Below the pieces are notes generated by a model. That model ran no database searches. It was given only the letters and a program-made list of their open reading frames with translations, and was not told the origin of the DNA. Both the position numbers and the translations under genes were made by a program. A DNA stretch of 64,000 nt from Rouxiella silvae (GTDB lineage: Bacteria > Pseudomonadota > Gammaproteobacteria > Enterobacterales > Enterobacteriaceae): positions 1-64,000 of the forward strand of contig NZ_MRWD01000028.1 of assembly GCF_002093625.1 (NCBI RefSeq). Direction: 5' to 3'. Position 1 is the stretch's first letter; every line of letters starts with the position of its first letter. Positions 53,744 through 62,831 of this stretch are shown in pieces.

Positions 53744-54463
53744 TTACTGCTGCCCGCGTTCCTCGCGCAGTGCCGCCAAACTTTTTTGCTGAACACCTTG
53801 TTGAAGATTTTTCGGTGCTAGCCATGCCTCAAACGCGTCTTTCACCTGTGGCCATTCGCTGTCGATAATTGAAAACCATGCGGTATCGCGAGTTCTTCCC
53901 TTGTAAACGCCGGCCTGCCTAAACTGACCTTCAAAAGTGAAGCCTAAACGCTGTGCGGCGCGACGAGAAGGGGCGTTCAAACTGTCACATTTCCACTCAT
54001 AGCGGCGATAACCTAAGGTTTCAAAGGCATATTTCATCAGCAAAAAGTGCGCTTCAGTCGCCTGCACGGTGCGCTGGAGAAGTGGAGAAAAAACGACAAA
54101 TCCCACTTCGATGGCGCCGTTTGGCGCGTCGATACGCATCAGAGCAATCGTGCCCTCAGCCTGGTTGCTGTCGAGATTTATCACCGCGTAATGCATAGGG
54201 TCGGCACTTTGGGCCGCAGTTTTTAGATAAGCGCTGTAGTCAGCCTCGCTGTGGAAGGGACCGCAGCTTAGGTAGGTCCAGCCGCGTTGGTCTTCGGCTG
54301 TTTTCCAGGCTTGCCAAAGGTCGGCGGTGTGCTGGCTTTCGTTAAGTGGTTCCAGACGGCAGAATCTGCCCTCCATGATAAGGCGTTCAGGCAGCGGGCG
54401 TGGCTGCCAGTCGGCTATCGGTAAACCCACGGGTTGGTTAAAACAGTTTTGGATATTGGACAT
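53744..54463 (-). CDS. GNAT-family N-acetyltransferase (RimJ/RimL-like)
   Basis: A 239-residue acetyltransferase. The acetyl-CoA core is visible as AIEVGFVVFSPLLQRT through ATEAHFLLMKYAFETLGYRR and then SLNAPSRRAAQRLGFTFEG. This pattern matches RimJ/RimL-like proteins that modify protein N-termini or amino compounds. The ATG at 54463 has AGAGG eight bases upstream; the frame opens 18 codons earlier without support. Substrate unknown. Confidence 0.87.
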   Translation of the reverse strand: MSNIQNCFNQPVGLPIADWQPRPLPERLIMEGRFCRLEPLNESQHTADLWQAWKTAEDQRGWTYLSCGPFHSEADYSAYLKTAAQSADPMHYAVINLDSNQAEGTIALMRIDAPNGAIEVGFVVFSPLLQRTVQATEAHFLLMKYAFETLGYRRYEWKCDSLNAPSRRAAQRLGFTFEGQFRQAGVYKGRTRDTAWFSIIDSEWPQVKDAFEAWLAPKNLQQGVQQKSLAALREERGQQ

Positions 54464-54590
54464 ACTTACCTCTCGAGAGCGTTGAAATTGACAGAGACTG
54501 TATGACTCAAGTGGCATTATTCAAAGAGCCAGATTTATACAGTTTCAGTAGACCACTATCTCGGCAAGAGGCGTTTATCCCCCATACTGG

Positions 54591-55079
54591 CTACTCCCGC
54601 AGGTGTTGAGTTGGCAGGGCGGTGGTGTACTTCACTTGACTGAGTGCAAAGCTCGACCGAATGCTGGCCACCCCGTCAATTTGCGTCAGGCAGTCCATCA
54701 TCAAAGCCTGATATTTTTGCAAGTTTTCAACCACGACCCGCAGCATGAAATCGGATTCCCCGGTCATTAAATAACACTCCATCACCTCAGGGCGCTCACT
54801 GACCGAATCGGTAAAGCGTTTCAGCGAATCTTTGTCCTGCTGCTTGAGCGAAACATGCACAAAAACGTTGACCGCCAACCCCAAAGCCAAGGGGTCAACC
54901 AACATGGCCGATCCGCGAATAATGCCTTTTTCGCGCATGTCAGCCACCCGTCGCCAGCACGGTGAAACCGAAAGCCCGACAATTTCTGCCAGCTCAGCAT
55001 TGCTGATGTCGGCGTTTTGCTGCAATACGTCAAGAATACGCAGACTGGTTTCATCCAATATTATTTTATCTACAGACAT
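54591..55079 (-). CDS. Lrp/AsnC-family transcriptional regulator
   Basis: A 162-residue regulator with an N-terminal HTH (ISNAELAEIVGLSVSPCWRR) and a C-terminal RAM domain (GESDFMLRVVVENLQKYQAL). It senses an amino acid in most family members. It is divergent from an EamA exporter, the usual target type for such a pair. Confidence 0.9.
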   Translation of the reverse strand: MSVDKIILDETSLRILDVLQQNADISNAELAEIVGLSVSPCWRRVADMREKGIIRGSAMLVDPLALGLAVNVFVHVSLKQQDKDSLKRFTDSVSERPEVMECYLMTGESDFMLRVVVENLQKYQALMMDCLTQIDGVASIRSSFALSQVKYTTALPTQHLRE

Positions 55080-55211
55080 AAATAATCTTAATTCGTCAAT
55101 TTTTAGGAAAATTTATCCTTAAAATAACACTGGAGGGAAAAATGAGAACAGTTTTTTTTCACGCCGTTCAATAAAATAATTCATCGACTACTTTTATCCC
55201 GAGAGCGCGCC

Positions 55212-56144
55212 ATGAGTACGTTAAACAACGAACCTGTTAACAATGCGGTGGGTCACCCCACGCGGCCTGCAACCCTGGTCTGGCTGTTAGTGATGGTAGT
55301 GCTTTGGGGGCTGAGCTGGCCTGCGACTAAGCTGGCGCTAAACGTTGTGCCACCGCTCTGGTTGGCGGCGATACGTTTTGGCTCTGCCGGGCTGTGCCTG
55401 TTTCTGTTTGTCGCCGCTCGCGGAAAACTGCGCTTTCCTTCGCGCGCCGACTGGCCGGTAGTTGCCAGCGTGGGCGTGTTGCAGATGATGGTTTTTACCG
55501 GTTTGGGCATGATTGCGATGCAGCACACGGATACCAGTCATGCGGTGCTGCTGGCATACACGACACCGCTGTGGGGGATCCTGACCTCATGGCTGTTGAT
55601 GCGTAACGCCCCGTCGAAATTACAGATTATTGCCTTGATTACCGGGCTGATAGGTATCGCGATGATTTGTTCCCCTGCCGAGATGGACTGGAGCAAACCG
55701 GGCGTAATGATAGGCTGTAGTTTATTGATTATTGGCGCAATTTCGTGGTCGCTGGTTATCGTTCATGTGCGCCATCATCAGTGGACAGATACGCCACTGT
55801 CGCTGGCACCGTGGCAGATGCTGATCGCGACCGTTCCGCTCACGCTGTTTGCGGCAGTGATTGACGGCTCTCCCTCCGCCATTGTGCTCACACCACATCT
55901 GCTTTGGCTGCTGTTTTTTATTGGCCCGGTGGCGACCTCTGTGTGCTTTGTGATATCAACCGAACACGGCAGGCGGATTAGCGTGTTTGCTATGTCAAAC
56001 TTCACGCTCGGCGTGCCACTAATCGGGGCCGCTGCCTCAGTGGCTATTCTCGGCAGTCATCTCTCTTCACTGTTTATTGGCGGGCTGGTGCTGGTATTTT
56101 TAGGCGTCTCAATGACTGCACTTTCCGGCAAGAAGAAAACCTGA
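55212..56144 (+). CDS. EamA-family (DMT) transporter
   Basis: A 310-residue inner-membrane exporter with ten helices and two EamA repeats. Starts of the repeats are seen at VVLWGLSWPATKLAL and at GAISWSLVIVHVRHHQ. Related proteins export amino acids or their derivatives. Divergent from an Lrp-family gene that may regulate it. Confidence 0.88.
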   Translation: MSTLNNEPVNNAVGHPTRPATLVWLLVMVVLWGLSWPATKLALNVVPPLWLAAIRFGSAGLCLFLFVAARGKLRFPSRADWPVVASVGVLQMMVFTGLGMIAMQHTDTSHAVLLAYTTPLWGILTSWLLMRNAPSKLQIIALITGLIGIAMICSPAEMDWSKPGVMIGCSLLIIGAISWSLVIVHVRHHQWTDTPLSLAPWQMLIATVPLTLFAAVIDGSPSAIVLTPHLLWLLFFIGPVATSVCFVISTEHGRRISVFAMSNFTLGVPLIGAAASVAILGSHLSSLFIGGLVLVFLGVSMTALSGKKKT

Positions 56145-56210
56145 GGTGTGCGGGGGGGCGTTAACGATTTTAGGTTTACTGAGCGGTGTAGGGGGAGACT
56201 TGCTCCATTT

Positions 56211-56660
56211 TCAACCATACTGCTGCTGGTGGGCTTTCTTGCGTTTAAGGTAGTCGGCGTCTGCGCGCAGCTGGTCCCAGTAGCCTTTGAATATTGCCGC
56301 CGAGGCGGCTTTTTCATCATCAATATTGCGCGGATTGACGGTTTTGTCCTCGGCATATTTGCGACCACCGGGATAATTTGCATAGCGGCGAGCGCGGGTG
56401 TAGCCCATTTGAATGAATTTTCGCGCCATATCCATTCCAACAAAATCATCATTCTGCCGATAGTTTTCAAACAGCGCCATAATGGCCAGCGCAGAGGTTT
56501 TTGCAATTTTGGGCGTTTTAAATCGCCAATGCGGCAAAATTTCTGACTTATAGGGTTCAACCATCAATACTCCCTGTTCGCCGCGACCCACTTGATAAAG
56601 CTCAGGATGCTGTCGAAAATTGATATGTGTAAAATCTTGCTGATAGTTAAACGCTTTCAT
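56211..56660 (-). CDS. DUF4385-family protein
   Basis: A 149-residue cytoplasmic protein of unknown function. It has the family pattern FNYQQDFTHINFRQHPELY, VGRGEQGVLMVEPYKSEILP, and HWRFKTPKIAKTSA then YARRYANYPGGRKY-like text (here RARRYANYPGGRKY). The ATG at 56660 has GGGAG five bases upstream; two other starts lie one and two codons earlier. The DUF is found in proteobacteria and some phages. Confidence 0.85.
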   Translation of the reverse strand: MKAFNYQQDFTHINFRQHPELYQVGRGEQGVLMVEPYKSEILPHWRFKTPKIAKTSALAIMALFENYRQNDDFVGMDMARKFIQMGYTRARRYANYPGGRKYAEDKTVNPRNIDDEKAASAAIFKGYWDQLRADADYLKRKKAHQQQYG

Positions 56661-56781
56661 CATCACTCCCTTGATAAAGGTGCCGCTCTCTTGACGAAAA
56701 AAACCCGTCGGCGAACGGCTGATATCAGGTCAGTGTAGTCGAACGTGCCGTAAATTTTTTTCGCTCAGAAAAGATCACCCT

Positions 56782-57774
56782 TTATTTATCTTTACCGCGC
56801 TGTGGCACGTCGTCTGAAAATCGTGCGCTGATGGCATCGCGTTCATAACCCTGAGGTTCGGTCAGAATATGATACAACTCCGGGCGTCGGCCATGAGTCC
56901 AGCGGCGTCCAGTACTCATGGCGAGCAAGGAAAGGTCGAGTTCGGCGCTGACCATAGCATCTGCTGCGGCCCACGTTTCCTCAATAATACGTCCATAAGG
57001 GTCAAGGATCATCGCATTGCCGGTGCGCACTTCGTCGTCATCCGCACCGATGCCGTTGCTAAATAAAATAAACAGGCCGTTGTCATGGGCGCGAGCAGGC
57101 AGCCAGCGTAGCAGCCATTCACGACCGTTTATGCCCCTTATCGCCGCCGTCATTTCCTGCTTGCGGGTTGCCCGCTGTTCCCATAAGTCTAACGCTATCG
57201 GCTTCATGCCGAAGGGGCTGCGTGAGTTTGTACCGCCGGTCTGATGAGGGGCCAACAGAATATCGGCCCCAAGCAAGGCAGTGGCACGGACGTTTTCTAC
57301 CAGATTATTATCCCAGCAGATGAGGATCCCCACTTTAACGCCCCAAGGTGTATCAAAAACGGTGAAATTATCGCCGCTGCTGATTGCCGTGTGCTCAAAC
57401 GCGTGAAGTTTGCGGTGAATGTGCACGCTACCGTCCGGCATGCAGGCGGCGTAGGCGTTATAAAGACGGCCATCCTGCGCGCGTTCAATGAATCCAGCCC
57501 CAATCAGCATCTGATGTTTTTCTGCCAGAGAACGAATCAACGCCAGTGAAGGACTGGTGGCAACGGATTCAGCCAGCGCTTCAACCTGCGCCGAATTCAG
57601 TTTAGGGACGTGCCAATAGCCGGTAATACACATTTCGGGGAAGGCAAGTATTTGTACCTGCTGCACGCAAGCCTGCTCAATGAATTTCTCCATCATCAGA
57701 AGATTATATTTCTTGTTACCGGCCTGATGCTGAAACTGTACCACTGCGGATTTTAAAAAGGCTGTATCGGCCAT
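56782..57774 (-). CDS. Carbon-nitrogen hydrolase (nitrilase superfamily)
   Basis: A 330-residue amidase/nitrilase-fold enzyme. The catalytic triad is present: Glu in AFPEMCITGYW, Lys in HIHRKLHAFEH and Cys in GILICWDNNLVEN. It hydrolyses an amide, carbamoyl or nitrile bond; substrate unknown. GGAGAA precedes the ATG at 57774; the frame opens 12 codons earlier. A LysR gene is divergent and probably controls it. Confidence 0.9.
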   Translation of the reverse strand: MADTAFLKSAVVQFQHQAGNKKYNLLMMEKFIEQACVQQVQILAFPEMCITGYWHVPKLNSAQVEALAESVATSPSLALIRSLAEKHQMLIGAGFIERAQDGRLYNAYAACMPDGSVHIHRKLHAFEHTAISSGDNFTVFDTPWGVKVGILICWDNNLVENVRATALLGADILLAPHQTGGTNSRSPFGMKPIALDLWEQRATRKQEMTAAIRGINGREWLLRWLPARAHDNGLFILFSNGIGADDDEVRTGNAMILDPYGRIIEETWAAADAMVSAELDLSLLAMSTGRRWTHGRRPELYHILTEPQGYERDAISARFSDDVPQRGKDK

Positions 57775-57831
57775 GACGGTTCTCCAAAGGTGCTCGGGGT
57801 TGTTAATCATGTTGGTATTACAGCAAGGTGG

Positions 57832-57871
57832 CTGATAACTTTATAATCAAATTTTTTCTCAATCTGATAAC
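57832..57871. repeat. CTGATAAC direct repeats in the nitrilase/LysR gap
   Basis: CTGATAAC occurs at 57832-57839 and 57864-57871, 32 bases (about three helical turns) apart, between the divergent nitrilase-family and LysR genes. It is a candidate operator. Confidence 0.35.
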
Positions 57872-57886
57872 CAATTGGAATGCAAA

Positions 57887-58741
57887 ATGAACCTACGTTT
57901 GCTTAAGGCCTTCATGACACTGGCAGAGAAGGGCAATTATGCCGAAACGGCGCTTGCGCTCGCAGTTTCACAACCGGCGCTGACCAAACAGATCAATCTT
58001 CTTGAATCGACGTTAAATGTGGCTCTTTTTTCCCGAGGTCGACACGGCACTACGCTGACTGCTGCGGGTAAGCGTTTACTGCCTGAGGCGGAAAAAGTCA
58101 TCAAACAGGCGACAGTATTCCTTCAGCATGCGGCTCAGGTTGCTAAGGGCGGTGAAGGGCTTATTGCGGTCGGTTTTGGGCTATCAAGTTTCTATTTCGC
58201 GCCGCAATGCATCGCGCAATTTCGCAACCGATATCCGGGCGTGGACGTATCCCTGGAGGATCTTCCCTCGGATCAGCAGTGTGAGATGTTGCAAAGCGCA
58301 GATCTTCAGGTGGGATTTGTTCGCGTTCCGGCTCAAGCGCCACTCGAATCTCACCGGTTATTCGAGGACCGGCTGGTGCTAGTGACGCCAGAAAATAGCC
58401 GGCGGGATGTTCAAGAATGGCTAAATGCACTGCCTTTATTACGGCTTTATCACCCACGTGGCCGCGGACTGAATGCGCAAATCGACCAATTTTTGCAGCA
58501 GAACGCGTTTGCTATCTCTACGACGCAGCAGGTTGAAGATATACAAACCATTGTTGCACTGGTCTTGGCGGGAATTGGCGTTGCACTTTTGCCGCAAAGC
58601 GTGGTGCATATTGCTCCACCGGGGCTGCACGTTATGGCACTCACGGGAGAGGCCGTTCAGTGGCAGATAGGTATTGCGTGGGATCCGCGGATCAATGATA
58701 CCGCCCGCGATAACTTTATCGCGATGGTGAAGCAGGGGTAA
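57887..58741 (+). CDS. LysR-family transcriptional regulator
   Basis: A 284-residue LysR protein: HTH in MNLRLLKAFMTLAEKGNYAE and SQPALTKQINLLES, effector domain from about 90. The ATG at 57887 matches the family start; a TTG lies four codons upstream. Divergent from the nitrilase-family gene, its likely target. Confidence 0.88.
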   Translation: MNLRLLKAFMTLAEKGNYAETALALAVSQPALTKQINLLESTLNVALFSRGRHGTTLTAAGKRLLPEAEKVIKQATVFLQHAAQVAKGGEGLIAVGFGLSSFYFAPQCIAQFRNRYPGVDVSLEDLPSDQQCEMLQSADLQVGFVRVPAQAPLESHRLFEDRLVLVTPENSRRDVQEWLNALPLLRLYHPRGRGLNAQIDQFLQQNAFAISTTQQVEDIQTIVALVLAGIGVALLPQSVVHIAPPGLHVMALTGEAVQWQIGIAWDPRINDTARDNFIAMVKQG

Positions 58742-58800
58742 CCCTGCAAGAAAACGGCGTCGTCCCTTAAATCAATCTTAATCTGCCATCCAAATCGATT

Positions 58801-58822
58801 TTATGTGATCTGTATACAATTT
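58801..58822. promoter_or_regulatory. CRP-like site upstream of the PTS operon
   Basis: The 22-base site, with TGTGATCT as left core, matches 15 of 22 positions of the ideal CRP sequence; the right half is weaker. It lies 109-130 bases upstream of the EIIA gene, suiting catabolite control. Confidence 0.5.
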
Positions 58823-58862
58823 CCACAGACTGATCGTTTTCTAAAACTGCGCCTATGATATC

Positions 58863-58900
58863 TTGCTCATGTGTTAATTATATATTGCTCACATGAGCAA
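58863..58900. promoter_or_regulatory. Operator for the PTS operon regulator
   Basis: TTGCTCATGTG and CACATGAGCAA form a perfect 11-bp inverted repeat with 16 bases between. TTGCTCA also repeats directly at 58863 and 58885. It lies 31 bases before the EIIA start. The SorC-family regulator at 62832-63812 is the obvious candidate binder. Confidence 0.6.
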
Positions 58901-58930
58901 AATCATAAAGCCAGCGTTTGGAGATGAACA

Positions 58931-59380
58931 GTGAAAGCATTCGAGCTCAACGTCGCTGACGGTTTACCGTTTGAGAGCTATGAGGACGTGTTCAAATACC
59001 TGCATGAAAAACTCACCGCGGCGGGGATCGTTAAAGAAAGTTATCTGGAAGCGCTGATTGCCAGAGAGCGTGAGTATCCCACCGGAATTGAATTGGACGG
59101 GTACGCCGTGGCTATTCCGCACTGTGACACTGAACATGCGCTTAAGCCTGCAATTTATATTTTGCGCACGCCACGGCCTATTTTAGTCAATCAGGCGGAT
59201 GGAGATAACCAACTGGAAACGCAGCTGATTATTAATTTGGTCGTCACCAGCCCCCTTGATCAGCTCCAGTTATTAAAATCTTTGTTTAGCCATCTTCAGG
59301 ATAAAGACTTTTATAAAAAATTATTAGAACTCCCTGCAGAAGAGGCAAAAAGCCTTTTCAATTCTACAGTCGTTGCATAA
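58931..59380 (+). CDS. PTS EIIA component, galactitol (Gat) family
   Basis: A 149-residue cytoplasmic phosphocarrier of the fructose/mannitol-type EIIA fold. The phosphorylated residue is His64 in AVAIPHCDTEH. It starts with GTG at 58931, set by GGAG nine bases ahead; an ATG at 58924 is out of frame. It receives phosphate from HPr and passes it to the EIIB encoded next, 17 bases downstream. First gene of the operon after the CRP-like site and operator. Confidence 0.88.
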   Translation: MKAFELNVADGLPFESYEDVFKYLHEKLTAAGIVKESYLEALIAREREYPTGIELDGYAVAIPHCDTEHALKPAIYILRTPRPILVNQADGDNQLETQLIINLVVTSPLDQLQLLKSLFSHLQDKDFYKKLLELPAEEAKSLFNSTVVA

Positions 59381-59397
59381 AAAAAACCGGAGTAGAT

Positions 59398-59694
59398 ATG
59401 ATTCATATTCTTGTTGCCTGCGGAAGTGGTGTTGCCACTTCAACACTCGCTGCTGATGAAGTTAAATCAGTCTGCGAGGAGTATGGGATTACTCGCTATA
59501 AAATTAAAAAATGCAGCATGAGCGAATTGATAAGTGAAATTGGCGATGCTGACATTGTGCTTACGACCAATAATTATAAAGGCGAGATAGATAAACCTTA
59601 CATGAACATCATGGGCTTTGTTACAGGGATTAATGAAGATGTATTAAGGAAAAAGTTAGGTGTCGTTTTACAGCAGCTTGCTAATAAAGAGTAG
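59398..59694 (+). CDS. PTS EIIB component, galactitol family
   Basis: A 98-residue EIIB with the active Cys8 in the P-loop-like ILVACGSGVATSTLA. The cysteine is phosphorylated by EIIA and phosphorylates the sugar during transport. Nine bases separate it from the EIIC gene. Confidence 0.9.
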   Translation: MIHILVACGSGVATSTLAADEVKSVCEEYGITRYKIKKCSMSELISEIGDADIVLTTNNYKGEIDKPYMNIMGFVTGINEDVLRKKLGVVLQQLANKE

Positions 59695-59703
59695 GGCACA
59701 TAA

Positions 59704-60957
59704 ATGGACTCCATAATTAATATTATCCATACAATTTTTAACTTGGGCGCATCCGCGATTCTTCCTATTGTTATTGCCCTGCTGGGGATATTTTTCAGGA
59801 TGAAGGTCTCCGAGGCAATAAAGTCAGGGCTGATGGTCGGCGTCGGCTTTATTGGCCTAACGCTGGTGGTGAAATTGCTTTCCAGCTCACTGGAACCAGC
59901 CGTTAGCCATTATGCTAAGCTTGGGTCGGGTTATACTATTCTCGATGTAGGGTGGCCAGCCGTGGGGGCGGCCTCATGGGTTGCACCGTTTGCGGCGTTG
60001 GCGATTCCGCTGGGGTTGGCGATTAATCTCCTGCTGGTGAGACTCAAACTCACCAAAACAATGAATGTCGATATTTGGAACTATATGCACTTCCTGATCC
60101 CAGGAGCCTTGGCCTACTTCCTTTTTGGCAGTTTCTGGCTCGGTCTGGGTATCACACTCGTCATGTCAGTTATCGCATTATTTATCGGGGATCTTATTGC
60201 TAAACGCTGGCAGGACTATTTTGGTCTTGAAGGCACAACCTGTACCACTATTATCTATTCTGGCTGGGGAATACCCATTGCCATGTTGGTCAATAAAATC
60301 ATCGATTTTATTCCTGGGCTCAACAAGATGGATATCAGCCTTGAAACGGCCAACCGGCGTCTGGGCGTGTTGGGCACGCCTATTATTATTGGCTTTTTAG
60401 TCGGTATTTTACTTGCTGCGCTAACGCGTCAAGACCTTACTGTCACTATCAATATGGCGATGGGTATCGCTGCTGTGATGGTGTTAATGCCCAAAGTGGT
60501 CAGCGTGCTGATGGACGGCCTTTCACCCATAGGTAAGGCGGCTAAAAACTTCATGACCAAACGGATGGGGCCTGGCTCGGAATTAAATATTGGTATGGAT
60601 ATCGCGCTGGGTTTAGGTGATGCCACGACCATCACGACCACGGTTATTTCCATTCCTCTGGTTATATTATGTGCGCTGATACTGCCGGGGATCCAGTTTT
60701 TCCCCGTAGGACTGTTAATGTCGGTCTGCTATATCTCGGTAGGTTGTACGATGGCAAGTAAAGGGAATTTGCTGCGATCCATTATTTCGACAGTCGTATT
60801 TTGTGTCATTACCTTGTATCTCGCGGCCTATGTTGCACCGGGTGCCACAAAAATGCTTAACAGTGCCGGCGTCAATATCTCGGGTCAGGGTACGGATGTA
60901 ACATTCTCCGAAATATGGAACGTTGTTATTTATTGGATTTATAGCCTCGTACATTAA
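59704..60957 (+). CDS. PTS EIIC component, galactitol (GatC) family
   Basis: A 417-residue membrane permease with about ten helices, of the GatC/SgcC type: start LGASAILPIVIALLGIFFRM, EAIKSGLMVGVGFIGL, the DVGWPAVGAASWVAPFA loop, TMNVDIWNYMHFL and IGMDIALGLGDATTI. The separate A, B and C polypeptides are usual for Gat-family systems. The sugar alcohol imported is not identifiable from the sequence. Confidence 0.92.
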   Translation: MDSIINIIHTIFNLGASAILPIVIALLGIFFRMKVSEAIKSGLMVGVGFIGLTLVVKLLSSSLEPAVSHYAKLGSGYTILDVGWPAVGAASWVAPFAALAIPLGLAINLLLVRLKLTKTMNVDIWNYMHFLIPGALAYFLFGSFWLGLGITLVMSVIALFIGDLIAKRWQDYFGLEGTTCTTIIYSGWGIPIAMLVNKIIDFIPGLNKMDISLETANRRLGVLGTPIIIGFLVGILLAALTRQDLTVTINMAMGIAAVMVLMPKVVSVLMDGLSPIGKAAKNFMTKRMGPGSELNIGMDIALGLGDATTITTTVISIPLVILCALILPGIQFFPVGLLMSVCYISVGCTMASKGNLLRSIISTVVFCVITLYLAAYVAPGATKMLNSAGVNISGQGTDVTFSEIWNVVIYWIYSLVH

Positions 60958-60983
60958 TGTTTATTATTTTCTGAGGTATGAAA

Positions 60984-61631
60984 ATGGCTGAAATACTTCC
61001 TTCAATTTTTGGTGCCAATCTGATGGCGTTAAAAAACGAGATAACTTTTCTGGAGGCACAGGGATTTAGGACTCTGCATCTGGATATGATGGATGGTAGC
61101 CTGGTGCCTAATATTGCGTTTGGCCCCGATCACGTTAGCGTAATTAAAAAAAATACTGCCATGAAGGTGGATGTACATCTCATGGTGTCGGCGCCCGAAA
61201 AAATAATTGATAAAGTGATTGCTGCTGGCGTCGACATGATTTCAATTCATTATGAAGCGACAATTCATCATATCGACATTTTGCAGAGAATACGCAAGGC
61301 CGGAATTAAGGCCGGTATTGTTTACAATCCCTCAACGCCACTGTCGAGTCTGAAATATTTATTGGGTTATGTCGACTACGTATTGCTTATGTCAATCAAT
61401 CCGGGCCATTGGGGCCAACGTTTTCTTGAGCTCACTTTTGAAAGGGTGCAGGAGGTTCGCGATATTATTGGAAATAAAAATATCGCAATTGAAATTGACG
61501 GAGGCGTTAACGCAGAAATAGCCACCAGACTGAGAGAGGCCGGCGTCTCACTTATTGTGGTTGGGGGGGATCTTTTTAATGGCGATAAAATGGAAAATGC
61601 TGCGCGCCTTAATGCAGCGATTGCCGAATAG
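60984..61631 (+). CDS. Ribulose-phosphate 3-epimerase family protein (AlsE/SgcE-like)
   Basis: A 215-residue TIM-barrel epimerase. Key pieces are the phosphate and metal-site strands LHLDMMDGSLVPNIAFG (His and Asp ligands), VDVHLMV, ISIHYEA, LLMSINPGHWGQRF, EIDGGVN and VVGGDLF. It interconverts ketose-phosphate epimers such as ribulose-5-P/xylulose-5-P, or allulose-6-P/fructose-6-P. I prefer the second ATG (60984), eight bases after GAGG; the first ATG at 60978 is too close to it. It lies 26 bases after the EIIC gene. Confidence 0.88.
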   Translation: MAEILPSIFGANLMALKNEITFLEAQGFRTLHLDMMDGSLVPNIAFGPDHVSVIKKNTAMKVDVHLMVSAPEKIIDKVIAAGVDMISIHYEATIHHIDILQRIRKAGIKAGIVYNPSTPLSSLKYLLGYVDYVLLMSINPGHWGQRFLELTFERVQEVRDIIGNKNIAIEIDGGVNAEIATRLREAGVSLIVVGGDLFNGDKMENAARLNAAIAE

Positions 61632-61669
61632 AGACGTATCCTTTAATTAGTTAATTTCAAGAGGCTATT

Positions 61670-62722
61670 ATGAAAGCGGTAAACTTTTACGGTGCTCGGG
61701 ATTTACGTCTGGAAGAAATTCCAGAACCTAAAATCAAAGGCGATACGGACGTTATTGTTCAGGTTAAAGCGGCCGGAGTGTGCGGTTCTGATACCTCGAA
61801 ATATGCTAAATTCGGGCCGCATACGGTGGGGATGACGTTGGGGCACGAATTTGCGGGCGTTGTTGTTGAAGTGGGGCGCGGTGTGAAGAACCTCGCACTC
61901 GGCGATCGCGTTACCGGTTGTCCTGCTTTGTTTGACGGCGAGGACTACTTTTATCTCAAAGGGGAGTTTGCCCGCAGCGATAATCTTCATGCGATGAGCG
62001 CCAAAGTTCCCGGTTGTTTCGCTGATTTCGTGAACATGCCGGCGCAGAACCTGGTGAAAATCCCTGATTCTCTGGATTACCAAAGTGCGTCAATGATAGA
62101 GCCTTCAACCGTGGTGTTGCATGGTTTTTATCGGACCTCTTTTACCGTAGGCGATGACGTGGTTATTGTGGGCGCGGGCGGCAGTATCGGCCTACTTTGT
62201 ATTCAGTGGGCTCGCGTTTGGGGGGCGCGACATATAATCGCGATAGACGTTGATGACCGTAAGCTGGAGATGTGCATTCAGAACGGCGCCGATAAAACTA
62301 TCAATGCGGCCAAAGAAAATGTGCTTGAGGTGTTGGCTGAATACACCCACGGCTTAAATGCCGATCTGGTGATTGAAGCTGCCGGAAGTGCTATCACCGC
62401 CTCACAGGTGTTTGCCTATGCCAAAAAGGGCGGTGAGGTCCTGTTATTGGGCATTCCCTATGCCGATGTTCACGTTGAACGGTTCTACTTTGAGAAAATT
62501 ATGCGCAGTGAGCTGAAAGTTTTAGGCTCGTGGAGCTGTGTATCGGCCCCGTTCCCCGGTAAAGAATGGCAGAACAGCGTACATTTTTTCAATAAAAAAG
62601 CGATACGCCCGGAGCTCATCATCACGCATCGGCTGCCGCTTGTTAAGGCGCCTGATATCTTCAATGCTATCGTTGATCGCACTGAGCTGGTCGGCAAAGC
62701 GCTGTTGCTCCCGGAACTCTAA
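61670..62722 (+). CDS. Zinc-type medium-chain alcohol dehydrogenase (polyol-phosphate dehydrogenase, GatD-like)
   Basis: A 350-residue MDR dehydrogenase, probably oxidising the PTS-made polyol phosphate with NAD+. Catalytic zinc ligands: Cys in AAGVCGSDTSKYAK and His-Glu in LGHEFAG. The dinucleotide site is VVIVGAGGSIGLLCIQWA followed by IAIDVDD. The usual structural-zinc cysteine lobe is replaced by CPALFDGEDYFYLKGEFARS, with only one Cys, so a structural zinc is unlikely. AGAGG precedes the ATG. It is 38 bases after the epimerase gene, and a hairpin follows. Confidence 0.88.
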   Translation: MKAVNFYGARDLRLEEIPEPKIKGDTDVIVQVKAAGVCGSDTSKYAKFGPHTVGMTLGHEFAGVVVEVGRGVKNLALGDRVTGCPALFDGEDYFYLKGEFARSDNLHAMSAKVPGCFADFVNMPAQNLVKIPDSLDYQSASMIEPSTVVLHGFYRTSFTVGDDVVIVGAGGSIGLLCIQWARVWGARHIIAIDVDDRKLEMCIQNGADKTINAAKENVLEVLAEYTHGLNADLVIEAAGSAITASQVFAYAKKGGEVLLLGIPYADVHVERFYFEKIMRSELKVLGSWSCVSAPFPGKEWQNSVHFFNKKAIRPELIITHRLPLVKAPDIFNAIVDRTELVGKALLLPEL

Positions 62723-62748
62723 CTGCCATTACTCATAAAGCATGAAAA

Positions 62749-62779
62749 CTGATACTCTCGCAGGCATAGGGAGTATCAG
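62749..62779. terminator. Hairpin after the dehydrogenase gene
   Basis: CTGATACTC / GAGTATCAG is a perfect 9-bp stem with a 13-base loop and no T run. It may partly terminate or stabilise the PTS operon transcript ahead of the regulator gene. Confidence 0.4.
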
Positions 62780-62831
62780 CGCTCATCGGTGAGTGGTGAG
62801 TATACGATGTTTAGAGAGCAGGTATTAGTGG

